DNA of 9,128 nt from Gemmatimonadota bacterium (GTDB taxonomy: Bacteria; Gemmatimonadota; Gemmatimonadetes; Gemmatimonadales; Gemmatimonadaceae): NCBI GenBank assembly GCA_031127185.1, contig JARIET010000099.1, positions 1 to 9,128 on the forward strand, in the 5' to 3' direction. Within the stretch, counting starts at the first letter, position 1; each line of letters begins with the position of its first letter. Of this stretch, positions 1 through 6,690 are shown piece by piece. The position numbers and the translations under genes were made by a program. The notes below the pieces were generated by a model. It saw only the letters and a program-made list of their open reading frames with translations, did not search any database and was not told the DNA's origin.

Positions 1-1932
1 GATCGACGCGGCATAGCCGGTATTGGCCCGCGGCGCGGTGCCATACAGCGCGCGCGCGTACATCTCCTCCGCGGCGCGCGCGCCACCCTCCTCCCAGCTG
101 CCCTCTTCGAGCGCGTAGTTTCGCGACAGGCGCTCCGCGAATGACACCACGTGCTTCACCTCGTGGATCACGGTCGAACGCATTTGCCGCAGCCACTGGT
201 CCCGCGTGTCCGGCGCCGCGTAGCCCGTGGCCAGGCTTGTCGGCGTGAAGGCGTAGAGGAATGCACCGCCGTTACTCGAGGGCTTCGCACCCACCGGCGA
301 GAAATCGCAGTTCACCACGAACCCTGCGAAACCGCCGCGCTGCATGGCGTTCACCCGCGGCGAAAACACCATCACGACTCGGCCGAGGTTGCTCAGCTGG
401 GCGTCCATCGCGAGCGGGTTGCCGAACGCACTGGTGAGGATCGGCCACATGACCTGCTCGAATTCATTCCCGAGCCGCACGTAGTAGTCGTCCATCTGCC
501 CTTTGAGCGTCGTGCGGCCGTTCAGCGTGGTGGTCGTGTCTTCGAGGATTACGGCGTTTGGTCCGGCAAACACCGTGCGTGCGCCGATGGGGATGTTGTT
601 GATGCAAAAATCGGCGCCGTCGAGATTGGGCAGCCGGACGTTTGTGATCGCACCGACGGTCGTGAGCTCGCGCTGCGCGGGGCCGTCCGGTGCACGAATC
701 GCGCCGGGCACGGAGGGCGGCCGCGCACGCAGCGCCGCGATGTTTCGCTCCAGCAGCGTGAGGTGTGGATCGTCGGCGCCCGACCCGCGCACAGTGGCCT
801 GCGGTGGGGCCGCCCACTCCATCGGTGCCGCGACGGGCGCTGCGCGCACGGCCGCCGGCGCACCCGGAATCGGCGCACCGGGATACCCGCGCACCATGAA
901 CAGCACATTCCCCGTTGCGCCAGCGCCCACAGTGGAGCGCCAGGCGTTGTACACGCTGATCACCCAGCGCCCGGTGCCGGGAACGAGTTCGTTGCAGCGC
1001 ACGGCGTTCGCGTCGCTGATGACGAGCGATTGGCCGGGGTCGAGCGCAACCCGCGTTCCGGAGTGAAGCGGGAAGAGTGCGCCTCCTAACGTGCCATTGG
1101 CGCCGACCTGCACGAAGGCGTCACGCGCCGGTTCGCAGGCGAACCCGGTGGTCGGAAGCACGACGCTCAGTTGGGTCGTGGTCGCGGCCTGTACTGAGGC
1201 AAGCAACCCGTCCACGAGCACCTGATTGCCGCCAGGCGTCGGCGCAAAATTTGCCCCGGTGATCGTGTACGCAGCGCCCGGCCTGAGGATTGGCGGCGAT
1301 ATTGACGTCACCACCGGCGCGCCGACAGCCGCGCCCGGGCGAACGACGACGGTCAGCGTGTCGGCCAGTCCGTCGATTGATGCCGTGATGGCTGCAGTGC
1401 CCGAGGCGATTGCCGTGACGAGTCCTGCCACGTTCACCGAGGCGATCGCCGGCTGCAGCGTAGTCCATACCACGGCGGGGTTGATCAGCGGCCGGCCAGT
1501 CTCGTCCGTCACCGCGACAATACCCTGTACCGCGCCACCCGGGAGGTGAATCGTGGCCGTGTCGCGCGCGAGCGAGATATTCCCGGCCAGCGGGTTTTCC
1601 ACGATCACGATGATGTCGGAGACGGCCGTGCCGGACGACGCACGAATCTGGCCGGTACCGGGCTGCAGTGCCGTGATATCGCCGGCTTGCGTGATGCTGA
1701 CGACCGCCGGCGTCAGGCTCAGCCACGCCGGCACCCGGTCGAAAACCTCCTGGCCGTCCGAGTTGCGCATGGTGGCGCGTGCGCGCACCGTGCTGCCAAC
1801 CACGAGCGGCGTGTTGCCTATCGCGATAGTGATCGTGCGAACAGCCGCGGCGTCGACCGGTTCGCCAGGGCTGCCGCACGAGAGCGCAACGAACGCCGCG
1901 AGCGCCAGCGCGCCAGCGCGGACACTCAACAA
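1..1932 (-). CDS. Ig-like/IPT-domain lipoprotein with HExxH metalloprotease signature (3' end outside window)
   Basis: An open frame of 644 codons runs to the first base of the window without a stop, so the C-terminus is missing. The chosen start is TTG at 1932. It lies 8 bases after an AGGG that overlaps the previous gene's stop; a second TTG follows at 1929. Residues 1-19 form a short hydrophobic signal ending in ALSC, an imperfect lipobox with Cys19 as possible lipid anchor. Residues about 33-111 and 118-198 resemble bacterial Ig-like (Big_2) domains, each with the pattern 'V-S-[IV]...G-x-[IV]-T-A-[LI]...G-T'. Residues about 207-285 resemble an IPT/TIG domain (SISP...G...ITGANF). Near the end is HEVKH (residues 590-594, bases 151-165), followed 20-21 residues later by W-E-E-G (613-616). 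This spacing fits a gluzincin zinc site as in thermolysin or M30 peptidases. I infer a surface-anchored zinc peptidase; the substrate is unknown. It is the last visible gene of the apaG operon. Confidence 0.82.
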   Translation of the reverse strand, partial: MLSVRAGALALAAFVALSCGSPGEPVDAAAVRTITIAIGNTPLVVGSTVRARATMRNSDGQEVFDRVPAWLSLTPAVVSITQAGDITALQPGTGQIRASSGTAVSDIIVIVENPLAGNISLARDTATIHLPGGAVQGIVAVTDETGRPLINPAVVWTTLQPAIASVNVAGLVTAIASGTAAITASIDGLADTLTVVVRPGAAVGAPVVTSISPPILRPGAAYTITGANFAPTPGGNQVLVDGLLASVQAATTTQLSVVLPTTGFACEPARDAFVQVGANGTLGGALFPLHSGTRVALDPGQSLVISDANAVRCNELVPGTGRWVISVYNAWRSTVGAGATGNVLFMVRGYPGAPIPGAPAAVRAAPVAAPMEWAAPPQATVRGSGADDPHLTLLERNIAALRARPPSVPGAIRAPDGPAQRELTTVGAITNVRLPNLDGADFCINNIPIGARTVFAGPNAVILEDTTTTLNGRTTLKGQMDDYYVRLGNEFEQVMWPILTSAFGNPLAMDAQLSNLGRVVMVFSPRVNAMQRGGFAGFVVNCDFSPVGAKPSSNGGAFLYAFTPTSLATGYAAPDTRDQWLRQMRSTVIHEVKHVVSFAERLSRNYALEEGSWEEGGARAAEEMYARALYGTAPRANTGYAASI

Positions 1933-1940
1933 GCCATGCG

Positions 1941-1944
1941 CCCT
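1941..1944 (-). promoter_or_regulatory. Shine-Dalgarno-like AGGG deciding the TTG start
   Basis: On the minus strand AGGG overlaps the stop codon of the upstream beta-rich protein gene and sits 8 bases before TTG at 1932. An ATG at 1937 in another frame is useless because it meets a stop after three codons (ATG GCT TGT TGA). This supports TTG 1932 as the start of the Ig-like/HExxH protein. Confidence 0.5.
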
Positions 1945-2800
1945 ACCGCAGGCGCCAGGCAATCCCCAGCCGGACGGTCGTCGCATCTTCAGGAACGGAA
2001 TACGCCTGCGCAGAAAGCGTGAGGTCCGGGCGCGGCATCCACGCCGCGCCGCCCGACACCACAATGCGCGTCAACTGCGCTTCCACGACGTTGCGGTCCT
2101 CGAATCCACGCCCATCGGTGAAATTCACGCGAAATCGCGATCGGAGTGAGTTCGCGCCAATCACGGCGTGCCAGCGCAAGCCACCGGCGCGCCCGCGTAC
2201 AATTGCCTCGAGGCCGGTCACATTGGGTTCATACGTATCGTCTGACGGCGTTGTTCCGTAGCAGTCCGTGGCCGTGCTGTTGAGCTGCAATGCTTTTTCC
2301 GGGCAGGTCACCGGTCCGTCCACTCCTCCGAGGGTCGCGTGCAAGCGGAGCGAGAGAATCGTGTTGAGCGGCATCTGGTGCGGCGCGTCGACAGAGACTG
2401 CGATGCCGCCCAGATGGGGTGTGGCGTCGGCAACCGTCACGGGCGGGAGGAACGACGCTTCCACCGTCACGTAGTGGCCAAGACCAACGGCAATCCTCGG
2501 CCGCGGAAACACCGGCGCCAGTTCCGAGTTCTCCGACTTGTTGAAGCCGCAGGCGCCTGACGACCGGCTGATCGCGCTCGGCGGCGACGGCATGGCTGTC
2601 AGCTCACCCGCCACAACCACGCGACCGCGGGTCAGTCCAAATGTCCCGGGCATGGCACCAAAGGCCAGCGGGCCGGCGAAGTACGCGATGAGTTGCGATT
2701 CCGGCGTGTCAGCGGCCGGTTTGCATACCACCTGGGCGGCGAGCGCGGCGGGCACCGATGGAATCAGGGCCGCACGGACGAGAGTTCGTAAGATTCGCAT
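1943..2800 (-). CDS. Secreted or outer-membrane beta-barrel-like protein, unknown function
   Basis: This is a 285-residue protein with a clear signal peptide. Arginines at 2, 5 and 9 precede a hydrophobic core, with likely cleavage after A19-L20-A21. The mature part is rich in alternating hydrophobic/polar segments typical of beta-strands, for example around 100-137, 190-225 and 240-285. It has no further transmembrane helix. Four cysteines (26, 84, 166, 180) could form two disulfides in the periplasm or outside; C166 and C180 are close. The end is strand-like but finishes W-R-L-R, not in an aromatic residue. The ATG lies 21 bases after the PLP-enzyme stop, and its own stop is 10 bases before the lipoprotein start, so co-transcription is likely. 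I do not recognise a named family; an outer-membrane porin-like barrel is the best guess. It may act with the lipoprotein encoded next to it, but that is inference. Confidence 0.75.
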   Translation of the reverse strand: MRILRTLVRAALIPSVPAALAAQVVCKPAADTPESQLIAYFAGPLAFGAMPGTFGLTRGRVVVAGELTAMPSPPSAISRSSGACGFNKSENSELAPVFPRPRIAVGLGHYVTVEASFLPPVTVADATPHLGGIAVSVDAPHQMPLNTILSLRLHATLGGVDGPVTCPEKALQLNSTATDCYGTTPSDDTYEPNVTGLEAIVRGRAGGLRWHAVIGANSLRSRFRVNFTDGRGFEDRNVVEAQLTRIVVSGGAAWMPRPDLTLSAQAYSVPEDATTVRLGIAWRLR

Positions 2801-2821
2801 GCGGGAACATATGACCGATGA

Positions 2822-4039
2822 TCAACCCGGCGCCACACTCTGCCGCAGGGCATCCTCCGCCGCGCCGAGGTCGCTCGCATCGGTGTAGTAGTGCGGCGAC
2901 ACGCGCAGCAGCGATTGCGCACCGACCCGCTGCAGTGCCACGAGGTTCTCGTCACGTCCCTGCGCCGACACATTCACCCCGCGTTCCCGCAGCGCTCGCA
3001 CCAGGGCAGCGGCTTCGATGCCGGCGCACTCGAAGGTCGCAATCGCCGACAACTGCTCGCCACGATCGAGGGCGCGAATCCCCGGGATCGCGCCCAAACG
3101 TGCGCGGGCATCGCCGGCCAACATGTGCGCACGGGCCGCGGTGCGGGCCACGCCAGCGTCCATGGCATAGCGAGCGGCGGCGGCCATCCCCAGCACGAGC
3201 GCGATAGGCTGCTCCCACTGCTCGAATCGGCGCGCGCCGTCGTACAGGTCGTAGCGGCCCGGTGCCGGCCAGTTGGCGCCGCGCATGTCCACCAACAATG
3301 GGTGCGCACCCCGCGCCAGCGCCGCATCGGACACGTACAGGAAACCAATCCCCCGCGGCCCGCGCAGGAACTTCCGCGCGGTCGCGGCCATGAAGTCGCA
3401 ACGCAACTCGTTCACATCAACGTCGACCTGCCCAACAGCCTGGCACGCGTCGATCAGGTATGGCACGCCGGCCGCGGCGCATTCGGCACCGACGTCCGCG
3501 GCACGCTGCACCATGCCGCTGAACGTGGGGATCCAGGTCAACGCCACGAGGCGCGGCCGCTCCGACGCGATCAGCGCCCGCACACTCGCCGGGTCCACGC
3601 CCCCGGCAGGGAGTTCGGCGGCCTCGACCACGCGAACACCTGAGCGCGCCGCCAGCGCCTCGAACATCAGCCGGTTGGAGAGGTAGTCGGCGGATGTCGT
3701 GAGGATCACGTCGTCCCGCGCAAAGTCGAACGACGCCAGCGCCTGGGCATATGCCGCCGTCGCGCTCGACGCCACGGCGATGTTGCGGGACTGCGCGCGG
3801 ATCAGCGCGGCGAGCGCGCGATACGCCGCGTCGATCGGCGCCCGCGTCGCAGCGGCGGCCTCATAGCCGCCAATCTCCGCCTCCAGGGCCAGGTGCGCCT
3901 GCACAGCGTCCGTGACGAGGCGGGGCGGGAGCGCCGCGCCAGCATTGTTGAGATGGTGCCGCTTGAGGCAACCGGGCGTGTCGCTGCGCCAGCGCGCCAC
4001 GTCGTCATCAACGATCGGCGCGCTCACCGGCGATGTCAC
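2822..4039 (-). CDS. Class V aminotransferase-fold PLP-dependent enzyme (isopenicillin-N-epimerase / EgtE / cysteine desulfurase-like)
   Basis: The protein has 405 residues counted from GTG 4039. The frame stays open upstream through apaG on the same strand, but homology-like sequence begins only after about residue 27 (HHLNNAGAALPP), so the start just behind apaG is preferred; GTG 4027 is an alternative. Class V signs are the N-terminal LNNAG motif (30-34), GGYEA (57-61), a PLP-contacting Asp197 and Gln200 in DACQAVGQ, and the Schiff-base Lys223 in ATARKFLRGPRG. Family members act on amino acids as aminotransferases, epimerases, C-S lyases or desulfurases in the cytoplasm. The RKFLRGPRG form is the one I associate with CefD-like and ergothioneine-lyase-like members rather than IscS. 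No other ergothioneine or Fe-S gene is nearby, so the substrate cannot be assigned. The gene starts 7 bases after the apaG stop, which suggests translational coupling. Confidence 0.88.
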   Translation of the reverse strand: MTSPVSAPIVDDDVARWRSDTPGCLKRHHLNNAGAALPPRLVTDAVQAHLALEAEIGGYEAAAATRAPIDAAYRALAALIRAQSRNIAVASSATAAYAQALASFDFARDDVILTTSADYLSNRLMFEALAARSGVRVVEAAELPAGGVDPASVRALIASERPRLVALTWIPTFSGMVQRAADVGAECAAAGVPYLIDACQAVGQVDVDVNELRCDFMAATARKFLRGPRGIGFLYVSDAALARGAHPLLVDMRGANWPAPGRYDLYDGARRFEQWEQPIALVLGMAAAARYAMDAGVARTAARAHMLAGDARARLGAIPGIRALDRGEQLSAIATFECAGIEAAALVRALRERGVNVSAQGRDENLVALQRVGAQSLLRVSPHYYTDASDLGAAEDALRQSVAPG

Positions 4040-4046
4040 GGTTGCA

Positions 4047-4457
4047 TCAGCTCGAGCTGCCCAGCCACTCGTCTGCCGTGAGGGTGAACCGGGGAATCGA
4101 CGCCTCGAATCGCGTGGTGTCTGCGCGGACAAAGCGGTACTCCCCTTCCATGTGACCGTTCGCAGACTTGAGCACGCAAAAACTCTGGTACTCGTGCACG
4201 GCGCCCGGCACCAGCAACGGCTGCTCGCCAACAACGCCGTCGCCTGCCACGACGGTGTCTTCACCGATGGAATCGTGAATGCGCCAACGCCGCGACAGCA
4301 GCTGTGTCGACTGCTGGCCCGTGTTCTCGATGCGCACGTTGTACGCAAACACGTACTGACGTTGTTCCGGAATCGACTGCTCAGGGAGGAACGTCGGCCG
4401 CACGGTAATGCGGATCCCCTCGGTCATCCGGTAGTAGAAGGGCGCGGTGTCAGGCAT
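4047..4457 (-). CDS. apaG: ApaG (DUF525) domain protein
   Basis: The protein has 136 residues from ATG 4457, close to the 120-130 usual for ApaG. An alternative TTG at 4499 would add 14 unrelated residues and place the start inside the candidate promoter. Family features are YVFAYNVRIENTG (about 35-47), the LLSRRWRI strand, GDGVVGEQPLLVPG (about 75-88) and GHMEGEYRFV followed by a final F-x-I-P-x-F-type strand pair (ASIPRFTL). ApaG has an immunoglobulin/fibronectin-III-like beta-sandwich and also occurs as a domain of eukaryotic FBXO3 and POLDIP2. Its bacterial role is poorly defined, and in enterobacteria it lies beside apaH, which is absent here. It leads the apparent operon with the PLP enzyme and is divergent from the TonB receptor gene. 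No strong ribosome-binding site precedes the ATG, consistent with the short leader predicted from the promoter. Confidence 0.92.
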   Translation of the reverse strand: MPDTAPFYYRMTEGIRITVRPTFLPEQSIPEQRQYVFAYNVRIENTGQQSTQLLSRRWRIHDSIGEDTVVAGDGVVGEQPLLVPGAVHEYQSFCVLKSANGHMEGEYRFVRADTTRFEASIPRFTLTADEWLGSSS

Positions 4458-4459
4458 GG

Positions 4460-6658
4460 GTGCTGACGGCAAGATACCGGGACACAGGCGCCTGTCCAAC
4501 TCAACGACCAGGCGCCTCCGGGAGTATTCTGCTTGACCCGATATTCATAAACTGTTCATTATTCGGGTCGCCAACCCGAACCCGCTCCGAGGCCCCGATC
4601 ATCCATAGCCGGCGTGCGCGCCAGGTCGCAGTTGCGCTCGTGTCGATGGGCGGGCTGACGAGCGCAGTCGCCGCACAGGCGACGCCGCCGACGACGGCCG
4701 ATTCGGCCGCCGCGCGGCGACTGCACGCCGTGCAGGTGACCGAACCGCGCGCGCCTGCCGTTGTTGGCGGGGCGACCGCCGTCGTGATGCAGACCGGGAA
4801 ACTGCGCGGGTCGCCGGCGCCGCTCCTCAATCACGTCCTTCGCGAGTCGCCGTTCGTCCACGTGCGGCAAAACTCGAGGGGCGAAACCGAGCTCTCCGTG
4901 CGCGGGTCGGATTCGCGCCAGGCGACGATCCTCCTCGATGGCGTACCGATGTCCCTCGGATGGGATCATCGTGCCGACCCATCATTGATCCCGATGACGG
5001 GAGCCGAGCAGCTGGTCATTGTGCGAGGGTTGGGGTCGGTGCTCGGCGGTCCGAATGCGCTGGGTGGCACGATCTCTATATCGCAGGGTCCGCTGAGCAC
5101 GCCTGCCGGCACACGCGCCGCGTGGGCCGGGGTTGGCGTTGACCGGGCCACGGCGTTTGTACTGTCGCTCGGCGCAGACCGGACGGTTGCGGCGCGCAGC
5201 GGAACGGTCACGATGAGGGCTGGCGTTTCGCACCGCGACCGGGACGGCTTCGCGTTGCCCGGCGGCGCTACCGACCCGACGTCGCGCGAGGGGTTGCGCA
5301 CCAACTCTGATCTTCGCGAGACCGACGCGTTCGCGTCCGCACGTTGGAAGGACCCGCGAGGACGCTTTGTTGGACTCACCGCCACCGGCTTCAGTGCCGA
5401 ACGCGGCGTGGCTCCCGAAGAACACCTCTCTGCGCCCCGCCTGTGGCGTTACCCGGACAGCAAGCGCGCGGTGATCGGGCTCGCGGCTGGCACGGGGCCC
5501 TTCACCACAAGGCTGGGAACGGGCGCACTCGAGCTCAGCTCTGGCCTGAACGCCGGACACGCGAGGGTCGAGTCCTTCACAGACCGCACGTACCGCACGG
5601 TGAATGGCAGGGAGCTCGGTGATGAGCGCACGACATCAGCACGGGCGCTGCTCACGCACTCGCTCCCCAGGGGTGCGTCGCTTGGAGTATCCTGGACTCG
5701 GGCCGACGTGCGGTACATCGAAACCCTCGCGCCGGCCGCCGGCGTGCGGTACCGTCAGATCCTTACCAGCACGGCAGCAGAAGTGGCTCTGCCGGTCGGC
5801 GCGCACACCAGCGTATCGCTCGGCGCGGCATTCGACGGGGCCAACGCTCCCGAGTCGGGCGGACGCGAATCCGCACCGGCGCCATTTGACGATCTCGGTT
5901 GGCGAGCAGGCCTGACGCATGAGTTGAGTGACGCGTGGCGCCTGAGCGCGAGTACGAGCAGCAGGGCGCGATTTCCTTCGCTGCGCGAACTCTATTCTGG
6001 CGCGCTCAACCGGTTTCGTCCCAACCCCGACCTCAAGCCTGAAACGCTTCTGGGAATCGAAGGCGGCGTCACGTACCGCGGCGCGTTGGGGGACATTCCG
6101 CAGGCCACCGTGCAGATGACGGCGTTCCGGCACCACCTCTCCGACGCCGTGGTGCGCATTACGCTCAGCGATCCCACCCGGTTCATGCGCGTGAATCGCG
6201 ACGCCATCGAAAGCCTCGGACTCGAAGGCCTCCTCGGGCTCACCTTCGGCAATGTCCGCGACCAGTCCGTCACACTCGACGGCGACTTCTCGGTTCAACG
6301 GATCACGATCCGCGACCAAACAGCGTTGAGCGCTGAGCGCCATTCCGAGAACAACCCGGAACTGCGCGGCTCGGCAACGCTCGGCTTCCCGCTGGCCTAT
6401 GGAATGCGCGGATTCGGCAGTGCGCGCCACGCGGGGGTACAGTATTGCCTGAATGTGGAAACGGGAGCGGAGGTGAATCTCGCGGCCACCACCGTCACAG
6501 ATCTTTCGCTGGAGCGCAGTTTTTCGCTGGCGCGCGGCGTCTTTCGGTCGCTGCGCGCGCTGGTTGCGGCGGATAACGTGGCCAATACCACGGCGTTTGA
6601 TCAGTGCGGACTTGCCCAACCCGGTCGCACACTGCGGGTGATGTTGTCGTTGCGATAA
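4460..6658 (+). CDS. TonB-dependent outer-membrane receptor
   Basis: This is a TonB-dependent transporter that would import a scarce ligand such as a siderophore, cobalamin or other chelate across the outer membrane using TonB-ExbBD energy. The coordinates use the only canonical upstream start, GTG 4460 (732 residues). The true protein probably begins near 4598-4601, just before a good signal peptide (residues 50-71 in this numbering, SRRARQVAVAL...AVA). Following features are a TonB-box-like stretch (LHAVQVTE, 88-95), a plug domain at about 105-213 (ELSVRGSDSRQATILLDGVP at 144-163; LVIVRGLGSVLGGPNALGG at 185-203), and a beta-barrel to the end with the R-F-P-S-L-R-E-L-Y-S motif and NVANTTAFDQ near the terminus. 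Cys663 and Cys716 could form a disulfide. At about 685 mature-plus-signal residues it is a medium-sized receptor without an N-terminal signalling or carboxypeptidase-like domain. No ligand is assignable. It is divergent from apaG and converges on the guanylyltransferase gene. Confidence 0.92.
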   Translation: MLTARYRDTGACPTQRPGASGSILLDPIFINCSLFGSPTRTRSEAPIIHSRRARQVAVALVSMGGLTSAVAAQATPPTTADSAAARRLHAVQVTEPRAPAVVGGATAVVMQTGKLRGSPAPLLNHVLRESPFVHVRQNSRGETELSVRGSDSRQATILLDGVPMSLGWDHRADPSLIPMTGAEQLVIVRGLGSVLGGPNALGGTISISQGPLSTPAGTRAAWAGVGVDRATAFVLSLGADRTVAARSGTVTMRAGVSHRDRDGFALPGGATDPTSREGLRTNSDLRETDAFASARWKDPRGRFVGLTATGFSAERGVAPEEHLSAPRLWRYPDSKRAVIGLAAGTGPFTTRLGTGALELSSGLNAGHARVESFTDRTYRTVNGRELGDERTTSARALLTHSLPRGASLGVSWTRADVRYIETLAPAAGVRYRQILTSTAAEVALPVGAHTSVSLGAAFDGANAPESGGRESAPAPFDDLGWRAGLTHELSDAWRLSASTSSRARFPSLRELYSGALNRFRPNPDLKPETLLGIEGGVTYRGALGDIPQATVQMTAFRHHLSDAVVRITLSDPTRFMRVNRDAIESLGLEGLLGLTFGNVRDQSVTLDGDFSVQRITIRDQTALSAERHSENNPELRGSATLGFPLAYGMRGFGSARHAGVQYCLNVETGAEVNLAATTVTDLSLERSFSLARGVFRSLRALVAADNVANTTAFDQCGLAQPGRTLRVMLSLR
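4471..4499 (-). promoter_or_regulatory. Candidate sigma-70-like promoter of the apaG operon
   Basis: On the minus strand TTGGAC (4499-4494) is separated by exactly 17 bases from TATCTT (4476-4471). Transcription would begin near 4464, leaving only about 7 bases before the apaG ATG. The 12-bp palindrome at 4484-4495 occupies most of the spacer and touches the -35, so a bound repressor would block it. The -35 matches consensus poorly; this is a prediction only. Confidence 0.35.
4484..4495. repeat. 12-bp perfect palindrome ACAGGCGCCTGT, possible operator
   Basis: ACAGGCGCCTGT equals its own reverse complement. It lies in the divergent control region, inside the candidate apaG promoter spacer. 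Its 9-base core CAGGCGCCT is repeated at 4509-4517. Two symmetric sites about two helical turns apart suit cooperative binding of a dimeric regulator, but no regulator gene is in the window. Confidence 0.4.
4509..4517. repeat. Second copy of CAGGCGCCT
   Basis: This is an exact 9-base repeat of the core of the palindrome at 4484-4495, starting 24 bases from the first copy. Here only the inner eight bases (AGGCGCCT) are palindromic. It lies between the candidate apaG and receptor promoters. Confidence 0.4.
4533..4562 (+). promoter_or_regulatory. Candidate promoter of the TonB-dependent receptor in an AT-rich island
   Basis: TTGACC (4533-4538) is followed after 18 bases by CATTAT (4557-4562). 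The segment 4525-4563 is strikingly AT-rich for this DNA. Transcription would start near 4569, which argues against the GTG at 4460 as the receptor start. It fits translation beginning near 4598-4601. Confidence 0.4.
4535..4569. repeat. Inverted repeat GACCCGA...TCGGGTC around the receptor promoter
   Basis: GACCCGA at 4535-4541 and TCGGGTC at 4563-4569 are perfect 7-base inverted arms separated by 21 AT-rich bases. The arms overlap the candidate -35 and the presumed transcription start. The loop is long for a terminator and no T-run follows, so an operator-like arrangement is more likely than a hairpin. Confidence 0.3.
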
Positions 6659-6690
6659 GTCGCGCCGACTGCGATCCGCCCTGCGCTACC

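Noticed and set aside
151..1089. Long plus-strand open frame of 312 codons, and another at 503-1066
   Set aside because: These are antisense to the lipoprotein gene, whose minus frame gives coherent Ig-like domains and a zinc motif. The plus translations are Arg/His/Ala-rich with no domain.
1121..1879. Minus-strand 252-codon frame and the smaller minus frames at 464-817 and 549-908
   Set aside because: They lie in the wrong frame relative to the lipoprotein; the translations are Arg/Gly/His-rich shadows.
2891..3643. Plus-strand 250-codon frame
   Set aside because: It is antisense to the PLP enzyme, which has intact catalytic motifs; the frame is a high-GC shadow.
4040..4348. Upstream extension of the PLP-enzyme frame to a 508-residue protein
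   Set aside because: The added part overlaps apaG in another frame and is Arg/Ser/Cys-rich with no family motif. GTG 4039 gives a normal length.
5636..6619. Minus-strand 327-codon frame opposite the receptor
   Set aside because: It is antisense to the receptor barrel; the composition is typical of a shadow frame and no motif is present.
6659..6690. Possible terminator between the convergent receptor and guanylyltransferase genes
   Set aside because: No stem-loop of useful length with a T-run is visible in these 32 bases.
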